This document shows, piece after piece, positions 1 through 5,922 of a stretch of DNA of 64,000 nucleotides. Numbering within the stretch: the first letter of the stretch is position 1; every line of letters starts with the position of its first letter. This stretch comes from Bacillus pumilus. Its GTDB lineage: Bacteria; Bacillota; Bacilli; Bacillales; Bacillaceae. The notes under the pieces are model-generated. The model worked only from the letters and a program-made list of their open reading frames with translations, was not told the DNA's origin and searched no databases. The stretch is from positions 1,426,001-1,490,000 of the forward strand of contig NZ_CP046128.1 in the NCBI RefSeq assembly GCF_038738535.1. Reading direction: 5' to 3'. Made by a program: the position numbers and the translations under genes.

Positions 1-1
1 A

Positions 2-1507
2 GAGGATGCGAAAATTAAGCCGGTGAAAACAGATGAAGATGGCGAATTTTCTCTAGAGGCATTGAGCGGTGTCTATACCGTCAAAGTATTTGCGAAAGGG
101 TTTAAAGGATATTCTTTTACAGCAGATGTGACAGAAAAGCCGGTTGAAAAAGCCATTCAGCTGGAGCCATTCATCGGCTTTGCTGGTGAAATTGGCTACG
201 ATGACGGAACAGCTGAAAATGCGCGAGCCTTCTATGATCCTGGCAATGGCTGGGCTGTGAAGTTTTCGTTAGAAAAGGGGAAGAAACAAGCGCAACTCAC
301 AGGAGGGCTTTTCCGTTTCTGGTCATCAGAGTGGCCAGCTCCTGGCGGGAATGAATTTGCGGTTGAAGTGTATGATGCTTCTGGGAAGAATGGAGCTCCA
401 GGGGAGAAAATTGCAGGACCTCTAAAAGCGAATGCGCTGCGTAATGGTGAATGGACAAAAGTAGATTTAGAAGATCAAGCCATTACGGTGGATGGAGATT
501 TCTATCTTGTCTATATTCAAACGAAAAAGAATACGGAGTCTCCAGGACTTGCAACGGACGAAGATGGTCCAAATGCTGAAAGAAGCTGGCAGCTGACAAG
601 CGGTGCTTTTTCTCCTTCTCCAAAAGAAGAAGGGAATTATATGATTCGGGCGCTTGTTGACTATGAAGCAGATGTGCCAGAGATTATATCTCCGAAGGCC
701 GGAACCATTTCGAACAAAGGTGAACTGGAGATTGAAGGCAAAGCCTCCCCTGGGCTTGATGTAGCGATTTATCAAAACGATGAAGAGATTGCCAAAGTGA
801 AAGCAGATCAGTCAGGCGCTTTCAAAGAAAAGGTCACAGTTTCAAGTGGAGAGCATGTATTCACAGCTGCGACTGTTACGGATAAAGGCGCAACGAAACG
901 ATCCAAACCAGTAAAGGTGATCATTGATCAAACAGCTCCAGCGCTCACCATAGATACACCTAAAAAAGGGGGAAAGTCTAATAAAGAATCACTCACTGTA
1001 GAAGGAAAGGTCACAGATGATCATCTTGATCAAGTCACTGTAAATGGAAAAAAGGCAACCGTAAAAGATGGAAAATATTCCGCAAGAATACTGCTTGAGA
1101 ACGGGAAAAATACAATAAAAGTAACAGCGAAAGATGCAGCAGGAAACAAAACGACTAAAAAAGTCAATATCGATGTCCAATACGAGGCACCTGAAATTTC
1201 TAAGCTGACTCCAGCAGAGAATGTCCATCTATCATCAGGAGAGTCTGTTAAAATTTCATTTAACAGCAGGGAAAAGCTAGACGCAACGTTTGTTATTCAC
1301 ATGCCGCTGACAAACGCGAGATCAAAGCTTCAAAATACAACAGAGCTGCCGCTTCGCGAAGTATCTAGCGGAACATATGAAGGCTACTGGACAGCTACTT
1401 CTACCGCCAAAGCAAAAGGTGCGGTCATTGAAGTAATTGTGCGAGATGATTATGGAAATGTCACAAGACAAAAGGCTTCAGGCACATTAAACATCAATGA
1501 AAAGTAA
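2..1507 (+). CDS. bpr: Bacillopeptidase F-like secreted serine protease, C-terminal part (5' end outside window)
   Basis: The reading frame is open from base 2, so the gene starts before the window and its catalytic domain is not visible. The visible ~500 residues are extracellular-type beta modules. First comes a carboxypeptidase-regulatory-like segment (GEFSLEALSGVYTVKVFAKG). A jelly-roll-like domain rich in Trp and Gly follows, and then two Ig/bacterial-type repeats (PEIISPKAG and APALTIDTPKKGG), each ending in a TVKV-type strand. Such tails are typical of large Bacillus subtilisin-family proteases, which are secreted and processed at the C terminus. The assignment to Bpr rests mainly on its place just upstream of spoIIGA, as in B. 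subtilis; no catalytic residue can be seen here. A strong terminator follows the stop codon. Confidence 0.78.
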   Translation, partial: EDAKIKPVKTDEDGEFSLEALSGVYTVKVFAKGFKGYSFTADVTEKPVEKAIQLEPFIGFAGEIGYDDGTAENARAFYDPGNGWAVKFSLEKGKKQAQLTGGLFRFWSSEWPAPGGNEFAVEVYDASGKNGAPGEKIAGPLKANALRNGEWTKVDLEDQAITVDGDFYLVYIQTKKNTESPGLATDEDGPNAERSWQLTSGAFSPSPKEEGNYMIRALVDYEADVPEIISPKAGTISNKGELEIEGKASPGLDVAIYQNDEEIAKVKADQSGAFKEKVTVSSGEHVFTAATVTDKGATKRSKPVKVIIDQTAPALTIDTPKKGGKSNKESLTVEGKVTDDHLDQVTVNGKKATVKDGKYSARILLENGKNTIKVTAKDAAGNKTTKKVNIDVQYEAPEISKLTPAENVHLSSGESVKISFNSREKLDATFVIHMPLTNARSKLQNTTELPLREVSSGTYEGYWTATSTAKAKGAVIEVIVRDDYGNVTRQKASGTLNINEK

Positions 1508-1514
1508 CTTAAAC

Positions 1515-1548
1515 AAAAGACACGATTTCCAGGAGCGTGTCTTTTTTT
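1515..1548 (+). terminator. Rho-independent terminator of bpr
   Basis: A perfect 10-bp stem AAAAGACACG / CGTGTCTTTT with an 11-nt loop is followed by further T residues, 8 bases after the bpr stop codon. A terminator with the identical stem occurs at 36649-36677. Confidence 0.9.
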
Positions 1549-1610
1549 CTTTCGAGCAATTGTTTGAAAGCTTGTCCAGAAGAACACTCTCTTGCTTCGC
1601 GCTCTCATTC

Positions 1611-1698
1611 CTCGACAAAAACAATAATAATCCACCAAAAGTTCTCTATCATCCCCAACAAGAATTGACAGACTTCCATCTCTTGACTGTTTTATACT
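1611..1698 (+). promoter_or_regulatory. spoIIG promoter, Spo0A-activated, 22-bp spacer
   Basis: TTGACA (1665-1670) and TATACT (1693-1698) are separated by 22 bp. This abnormal spacing is the hallmark of the B. subtilis spoIIG promoter, which sigma-A polymerase uses only with Spo0A~P. A 0A-box-like CTCGACA (reverse of TGTCGAG) lies at 1611-1617, and a second weak match overlaps the -35 (ATTGACA). The rest of the 1549-1757 gap contains nothing else that I recognise. Confidence 0.8.
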
Positions 1699-1757
1699 GG
1701 TACAAACAAGTGCAAGTACTGCTTTTGATTCTTTGTTTCAGATGAAAGGAGCAGAAG

Positions 1758-2687
1758 GTGGTCATTTATTTAGATGTGATCTGGCTGTTAAACTTTTGTT
1801 TTGATCTATTGCTTCTCTTACTCACTGCATTTATTCTCAAACGACAAGTAAAAAAAAGGCGATATATGTTAGGAGCTCTCATTGGATCGAGCATTGTTCT
1901 CTTGCTCTTTACACCATTTGCAATGGTTGTGTCACACCCTTTAGGCAAACTATTTTTTTCTGTCTTCATCGTTCTTGCAACCTTTGGTTTTCAAAGATTT
2001 CGTTCCTTTTTTCAAAATCTGTTTGCTTTTTACTTTGTAACATTTTTGATGGGAGGAGGCATGATCGGGGTTCATTCGTTTTTGCAAACCAACACAGTGA
2101 TCCAAGATGGCCTGCTCATTTCACAAAATGATGGCTTTGGTGATCCGATTAGCTGGCTTTTTGTTTTAACCGGCTTTCCTGCGATATGGCTGTTTTCAAA
2201 GAAAAGATTAGGAGAGGTTGGTGCGAAAAAAAGACAGTATGATGAACAAGTGCTTGTAGAGATACACATTCACGGGGAGACCATCCGCTTAAATGGACTC
2301 GTCGATTCTGGCAATCAGCTGTATGATCCTATGACAAAAACACCTGTCATGATCGTTCAGGCCGATCAGCTAACGGCCATTTGCGGAGAGCCATTTATAG
2401 AGCTCATGAAACAGTCTCATCCTGTTGAAGTGATGCAAAAGATCGATGATCAATTTCCCCTTCTTGATCGATTAAGACTTGTTCCATATCGAGCAGTCGG
2501 TCATGATCACGGTTTTCTACTATGCCTAAAACCAGATACTGTCGTCATTTATTCAAAGACGCATATGATTCAGCCGGCCAAGTGTTTTGTAGGGTTGAGT
2601 CTGAGCGGTTTATCAGCAGATCAGGAATTTCAATCCATCATTCATCCAGATATGTTAGACGGGAAAATCATCCAGGGAGTGTCGTAG
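1758..2687 (+). CDS. spoIIGA: Pro-sigma-E processing aspartic protease SpoIIGA
   Basis: This mother-cell membrane protease removes the pro-sequence of sigma-E after activation by SpoIIR from the forespore. The 309-aa length equals that of B. subtilis SpoIIGA. The N-terminal ~145 residues form about five hydrophobic segments. The C-terminal domain carries the aspartic-protease motif VDSGNQLYD, with the catalytic Asp at residue 183. The start is GTG at 1758, preceded by AAAGGAG with 6-nt spacing. The gene is first in the spoIIG operon, with sigE 59 bp downstream and no terminator between. Expression is expected from the Spo0A-dependent promoter just upstream. Confidence 0.97.
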   Translation: MVIYLDVIWLLNFCFDLLLLLLTAFILKRQVKKRRYMLGALIGSSIVLLLFTPFAMVVSHPLGKLFFSVFIVLATFGFQRFRSFFQNLFAFYFVTFLMGGGMIGVHSFLQTNTVIQDGLLISQNDGFGDPISWLFVLTGFPAIWLFSKKRLGEVGAKKRQYDEQVLVEIHIHGETIRLNGLVDSGNQLYDPMTKTPVMIVQADQLTAICGEPFIELMKQSHPVEVMQKIDDQFPLLDRLRLVPYRAVGHDHGFLLCLKPDTVVIYSKTHMIQPAKCFVGLSLSGLSADQEFQSIIHPDMLDGKIIQGVS

Positions 2688-2746
2688 TTTTTTGGTGATG
2701 TCTTTTATCTTACGAGGTCAACTTGACATTTAGAAGGGAGAAGAAG

Positions 2747-3466
2747 ATGAAAAAATTAAAATTTAAACTCACTTACTACTGGTATAAACTCCTCATGAAG
2801 CTAGGTCTAAAGAGTGATGAAATTTATTATATTGGTGGAAGTGAAGCGCTGCCGCCTCCATTATCAAAGGATGAAGAGCAGGAACTGCTTGTCAAATTAC
2901 CAAAAGGTGATCAAACCGCAAGGGCGATTCTGATCGAAAGAAATTTGCGTTTAGTCGTTTACATCGCAAGGAAATTTGAAAACACAGGTATTAATATCGA
3001 GGATTTAATTAGTATCGGAACCATTGGCCTGATCAAAGCAGTCAATACATTTAACCCTGAAAAAAAGATCAAGCTGGCAACATATGCTTCGAGATGTATT
3101 GAAAATGAGATTCTGATGTACTTGAGGCGAAATAATAAAATCCGTTCAGAAGTCTCGTTTGATGAACCGCTCAACATTGATTGGGACGGAAATGAACTGC
3201 TTTTATCAGACGTACTTGGAACAGATGATGATATTATCACGCGGGATATTGAAGCAAATGTAGATAAAAAACTGCTGAAAAAAGCGCTGGAGCAATTAAA
3301 TGACCGCGAAAAGCAGATCATGGAACTGAGATTTGGCTTGGTCGGCGGTGAGGAAAAAACCCAAAAAGATGTCGCTGACATGCTTGGGATTTCCCAGTCG
3401 TATATTTCGAGGCTTGAAAAAAGAATCATTAAACGATTACAAAAAGAATTTAATAAAATGGTCTAA
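2747..3466 (+). CDS. sigE: Mother-cell sigma factor pro-sigma-E
   Basis: This is a 239-aa sigma-70 family factor that directs early mother-cell transcription in sporulation. It is made as an inactive precursor: about the first 27 residues ([20 protein letters not shown]...) form the basic, membrane-associating pro-sequence cut by SpoIIGA. Region 2 follows ([36 protein letters not shown]). Region 4 carries the helix-turn-helix [21 protein letters not shown]. The ATG at 2747 was chosen over an upstream ATG at 2723 because AAGGGAG precedes it and it gives exactly the B. subtilis length. It is the second gene of the spoIIG operon. Confidence 0.97.
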   Translation: MKKLKFKLTYYWYKLLMKLGLKSDEIYYIGGSEALPPPLSKDEEQELLVKLPKGDQTARAILIERNLRLVVYIARKFENTGINIEDLISIGTIGLIKAVNTFNPEKKIKLATYASRCIENEILMYLRRNNKIRSEVSFDEPLNIDWDGNELLLSDVLGTDDDIITRDIEANVDKKLLKKALEQLNDREKQIMELRFGLVGGEEKTQKDVADMLGISQSYISRLEKRIIKRLQKEFNKMV

Positions 3467-3542
3467 AAAAATTTTTTGAAAGCTCGATCCCTGTACTGCC
3501 AAAGGGATAACCATTTTTTCACATGATTCTCGTCATCGCTCG

Positions 3543-3605
3543 TGCATATTTTTCCATCCCAAGGAGATACTGAACTTTGTACAACAGCTCCTGTAGGGAG
3601 GGAAA
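3543..3605 (+). promoter_or_regulatory. sigG leader: candidate forespore promoter and RBS-sequestering hairpin
   Basis: TGCATA (3543-3548) followed 17 bp later by GATACTG (3566-3572) resembles a sigma-F/sigma-G promoter. The ribosome site GGGAGGG (3596-3602) can pair with the upstream CTCC (3588-3591) to form a small hairpin, which could limit translation of read-through spoIIG transcripts. In 3486-3522 an imperfect ATCCCT...AGGGAT stem with trailing T residues may act as a weak terminator after sigE. The promoter call is pattern matching only. Confidence 0.45.
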
Positions 3606-3608
3606 AAA

Positions 3609-4388
3609 GTGTCCAGAAATAAAGTGGAAATCTGCGGAGTCGACACCTCCAAACTGCCTGTTCTGAAAAACGACGAGATGAGAAAATTGTTCAGACAGCT
3701 GCAAGATGAGGGTGACGATACAGCAAGAGAAAAGCTAGTCAATGGCAATTTACGGTTGGTTTTAAGTGTGATTCAGCGTTTTAACAACAGAGGCGAGTAT
3801 GTCGATGATCTCTTCCAAGTAGGCTGTATCGGATTAATGAAATCAATTGATAATTTTGATTTAAGCCACAATGTCAGATTTTCAACTTATGCGGTTCCTA
3901 TGATCATAGGAGAAATCCGTCGATACTTGCGTGATAACAACCCGATTCGGGTGTCTCGTTCACTAAGAGATATTGCCTATAAGGCACTTCAGGTCCGTGA
4001 GAGGCTGATTAGTGAGACAAGCAAGGAGCCAACAGCAGAAGACATTGCCAAAGTGCTGGAAGTGCCTCATGAGGAAATTGTCTTTGCCCTAGATGCGATT
4101 CAAGATCCTGTATCTTTGTTTGAACCGATCTATAATGACGGAGGAGATCCGATTTATGTGATGGATCAAATTAGTGATGAACGGAACAAAGACACACAAT
4201 GGGTGGAAGAATTGGCCTTAAAAGAGGGCATGCGCAGATTGAACGACAGGGAAAAAATGATTCTTCGTAAACGCTTTTTCCAGGGCAAAACGCAAATGGA
4301 AGTCGCTGAAGAGATCGGGATTTCTCAAGCACAAGTCTCAAGGCTTGAAAAAGCAGCCATCAAACAAATGAATAAAAACATCTTTTAA
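3609..4388 (+). CDS. sigG: Forespore sigma factor sigma-G
   Basis: Late forespore sigma factor of 259 aa, nearly identical in the parts I can recall to B. subtilis SigG (MSRNKVEICGVDTSKLPVLK...). Region 2 contains NLRLVLSVIQRFNNRGEYVDDLFQVGCIGLMKSIDNF and TYAVPMIIGEIRRYLRDNN. Region 3 contains SLRDIAYKALQVRERL. Region 4 ends with the HTH MEVAEEIGISQAQVSRLEKAAIKQM. The GTG start at 3609 lies 6 nt after GGGAGGG. It sits downstream of sigE, as in other Bacillus, but has its own leader. The C terminus ends NKNIF, slightly shorter than the B. subtilis NKNIHQ. Confidence 0.97.
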   Translation: MSRNKVEICGVDTSKLPVLKNDEMRKLFRQLQDEGDDTAREKLVNGNLRLVLSVIQRFNNRGEYVDDLFQVGCIGLMKSIDNFDLSHNVRFSTYAVPMIIGEIRRYLRDNNPIRVSRSLRDIAYKALQVRERLISETSKEPTAEDIAKVLEVPHEEIVFALDAIQDPVSLFEPIYNDGGDPIYVMDQISDERNKDTQWVEELALKEGMRRLNDREKMILRKRFFQGKTQMEVAEEIGISQAQVSRLEKAAIKQMNKNIF

Positions 4389-4415
4389 AGCCGCCGCTTG
4401 ATGTGCGGCTTTTTT
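4389..4415 (+). terminator. Rho-independent terminator of sigG
   Basis: An AGCCGC / GCGGCT stem is followed by a run of T residues and overlaps the sigG stop region. It separates the conserved backbone from the accessory polyol block. Confidence 0.85.
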
Positions 4416-4444
4416 CATTCTTGTTAGAGAACACGCCTCTAGTA

Positions 4445-4509
4445 TTGACTCGGTTATTTTTTTCATTTAATCTGTTTTTAACAAATGTTATTTTAGATAT
4501 CATTTGTTA
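4445..4509 (+). promoter_or_regulatory. Regulator-gene promoter region with two operator-like palindromes
   Basis: TTGACT (4445-4450) and TTTAAT (4466-4471) form a possible sigma-A promoter with a short 15-bp spacer. Downstream lie two copies of a 12-bp palindrome. TAACAAATGTTA (4479-4490) is a perfect TAACA-N2-TGTTA, and TATCATTTGTTA (4498-4509) has one mismatched half. Their starts are 19 bp apart. The same motif, with the same spacing, precedes the oxidoreductase gene, so these are probably binding sites of the adjacent SorC-family regulator (autoregulation). Confidence 0.65.
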
Positions 4510-4539
4510 GGGAACACTTAAGCGGAAAGAAGGGTTATT

Positions 4540-5478
4540 ATGACATTCCATGATGAAAGAAGGCTGCTCATTAAGGTTGCGCATATGTATTATGAAGAAG
4601 GCGCCACCCAATCTAACATTGCAGAAGCTGTTGGGGTTAGCCGTTCGCTCATATCGAAATATTTGGCAAAAGCACGTGAAGCAGGAATCGTGGAAATCAT
4701 TATTCATGATGAAGTCAATCAACAGTATGGATCGTTAGAAAGAAAAATAGAACGCAAATATGGGCTGCGAGAAGTCGTCTGTGTGGAAACGCTTAGCAAA
4801 GACACAACCAAAAGCCGAATCGGTGCCGCGGCAGCAAGCTTTTTATTAAAAGTGATGAAAGATGGACAAGTCATCGGGTTTTCCTCAGGGACAACGCTGC
4901 ATGAAATGGCGAAAGCGCTTACCTCTGTTCAGCACTATCCATCCGTGACATTTGTTCCGCTTGTCGGAGGTGTGGGAAATGAAGATGTCGATATCCACGC
5001 TAACTATATTATTGCGAGATGCACAGAGGCACTCAAATCTAAATGTGAGTTTTTACATGTACCCGTCATGCTTGATACGAAAGAAGCGAAAGATGTACTG
5101 ATCCGGCAGCCGTCGATCAAAAAAGTGATTGAACTAGGAGAATCATCAAATATCGCGGTTGTCGGAATTGGCGGTGTTCCGCAGCATTCAACGATGGTGA
5201 AATCTTATATGACAAGCGGCGAGGAGGACATCCTTCAAGCGAAGGATGTAGCAGGTGACATTTGCTATAACTTTATTGATCATCAAGGGGAAGTATATCC
5301 CCACCCATGGAACGACCGGGTGATGGGCATAAGCCCGCAAAAGCTGAAAGAAATTCCGCTTGTCATAGGTGTCGCTGGTGGCGAAGAGAAAATTGAAGCG
5401 ATCCGGGCGGCATTAGCAGGTGGATTAATTCATGTATTAATTACCGATGAACGAACAGGAGATGCCTTATTAAAGTAA
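4540..5478 (+). CDS. SorC/DeoR-type sugar-binding transcriptional regulator
   Basis: This is a 312-aa regulator. An N-terminal helix-turn-helix (residues ~20-45, ATQSNIAEAVGVSRSLISKYLAKAREAG) is followed by a SorC-type sugar-phosphate sensing domain. That domain shows IGFSSGTTLHEMAKAL, the FVPLVGG loop, VGIGGV near the middle and a C-terminal AALAGGLIHVLITDE. SorC-family proteins respond to a phosphorylated sugar or polyol and commonly control the PTS operon beside them. The start ATG at 4540 is preceded by AAGAAGGG. It is expected to bind the TAACA-N2-TGTTA sites on both sides of its gene. The specific effector cannot be read from the sequence. Confidence 0.9.
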   Translation: MTFHDERRLLIKVAHMYYEEGATQSNIAEAVGVSRSLISKYLAKAREAGIVEIIIHDEVNQQYGSLERKIERKYGLREVVCVETLSKDTTKSRIGAAAASFLLKVMKDGQVIGFSSGTTLHEMAKALTSVQHYPSVTFVPLVGGVGNEDVDIHANYIIARCTEALKSKCEFLHVPVMLDTKEAKDVLIRQPSIKKVIELGESSNIAVVGIGGVPQHSTMVKSYMTSGEEDILQAKDVAGDICYNFIDHQGEVYPHPWNDRVMGISPQKLKEIPLVIGVAGGEEKIEAIRAALAGGLIHVLITDERTGDALLK

Positions 5479-5500
5479 CTACCTAATATCATTAGGTAGT
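5478..5500 (+). terminator. Proximal copy of terminator hairpin A (no T-tract)
   Basis: A perfect 10-bp stem ACTACCTAAT / ATTAGGTAGT with an ATC loop overlaps the regulator stop codon. No T-tract follows, so it is unlikely to terminate by itself. A 26-bp segment containing it (5475-5500) is repeated without change at 5675-5700, exactly 200 bp on. The inverted-end repeat element begins at the next base. Confidence 0.85.
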
Positions 5501-5620
5501 CAGCGTGTAGATAAACCCTCGCATTCGGTGTCAGTCCTGCGTGCCGGTGCTCACGAATATCAAATTCGCTCCGCTCCGGTACTCGTCCTTCCTAGACTGC
5601 AAAGGTTTTCTATCACGCTG
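5501..5620 (+). mobile_element. Small inverted-end repeat element, copy 1 (MITE-like)
   Basis: This 120-bp non-coding element has ends CAGCGTG...CACGCTG. The terminal inverted repeat extends about 17 bp, with two one-base bulges (5501-5517 against 5604-5620). A second copy lies at 31651-31765. By hand alignment the two differ at about nine positions plus a 5-bp duplication (CGCTC repeat near 5567-5576), and their last ~44 bp are identical. The interior shows the direct pair CCGGTGCTC / CCGGTACTC. It has no ORF. It lies between two copies of the regulator gene's terminator hairpin. Whether it is a mobile element or an RNA module is inference. Confidence 0.75.
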
Positions 5621-5627
5621 AAAAGAA

Positions 5628-5666
5628 GACAAAGGGCTAAAATGAAGATCATTTTAGCCCTTTGTC
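5628..5666. repeat. Perfect 18-bp inverted repeat between repeat element and terminator
   Basis: Arms GACAAAGGGCTAAAATGA (5628-5645) and their exact complement (5649-5666) leave a 3-nt loop. There is no T-tract on the + strand side, so it is a terminator-like stem without the tail. It is present only at the first of the two repeat-element sites. Confidence 0.85.
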
Positions 5667-5677
5667 AAGAATCTGTA

Positions 5678-5707
5678 ACTACCTAATATCATTAGGTAGT
5701 TTTTTTT
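5678..5707 (+). terminator. Distal, functional copy of terminator hairpin A
   Basis: The same ACTACCTAAT / ATTAGGTAGT stem as at 5478-5500, here followed by eight T residues. This is the copy able to terminate transcription of the regulator gene. Confidence 0.88.
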
Positions 5708-5751
5708 GAGTCTAAAGACTCAAAAAGATTGAAAATTTTATCGATTTTAGC

Positions 5752-5858
5752 TTGACACAAAGTTGACACATCATATAAACTAAGTTCATAACAAATGATA
5801 AATAAAATAACAAATGTTACAAGAAACAGATTTTTGTTAATTTTTATAACATTTGTTA
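5752..5858 (+). promoter_or_regulatory. Polyol operon promoter with downstream operator array
   Basis: TTGACA (5752-5757) and TATAAA (5774-5779) form a sigma-A promoter with a 16-bp spacer; a second TTGACA lies at 5763. Downstream are operator-like sites TAACAAATGATA (5789-5800), TAACAAATGTTA (5808-5819), a half site ending TTTGTTA (5828-5839) and TAACATTTGTTA (5847-5858). Start-to-start spacings are 19, 20 and 19 bp, close to two helical turns. The placement just after the start point suggests repression by blocking polymerase, with the SorC-type protein as binder. Confidence 0.72.
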
Positions 5859-5922
5859 AAAGTTTCAGATTATATTTCTAGCAATCTATTGAGAAGCAAG
5901 AAAACCTGAAAGGATGATTTAG

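Noticed and set aside
1497-1745. An 82-codon open frame between bpr and spoIIGA
   Set aside because: It starts inside bpr, covers the terminator and the spoIIG promoter, has no ribosome site and no recognisable protein features.
2959-3429. A 156-codon minus-strand open frame opposite sigE
   Set aside because: It is a Ser/Phe-rich shadow of a conserved sigma-factor gene with no start signals of its own. The same holds for the other long antisense frames (for example 16667-16891, 33099-33575, 59262-59780).
5501-5620. The small repeat as part of a CRISPR array or a tRNA-like gene
   Set aside because: Only one unit is present at each locus, there is no spacer series, and no cloverleaf or T-loop sequence is visible.
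5708-5922. A catabolite-responsive (cre) site in the PTS operon promoter
   Set aside because: I looked for a TGWNANCGNTNWCA-type palindrome and found no acceptable match. Direct CcpA control is not supported by what I can see.
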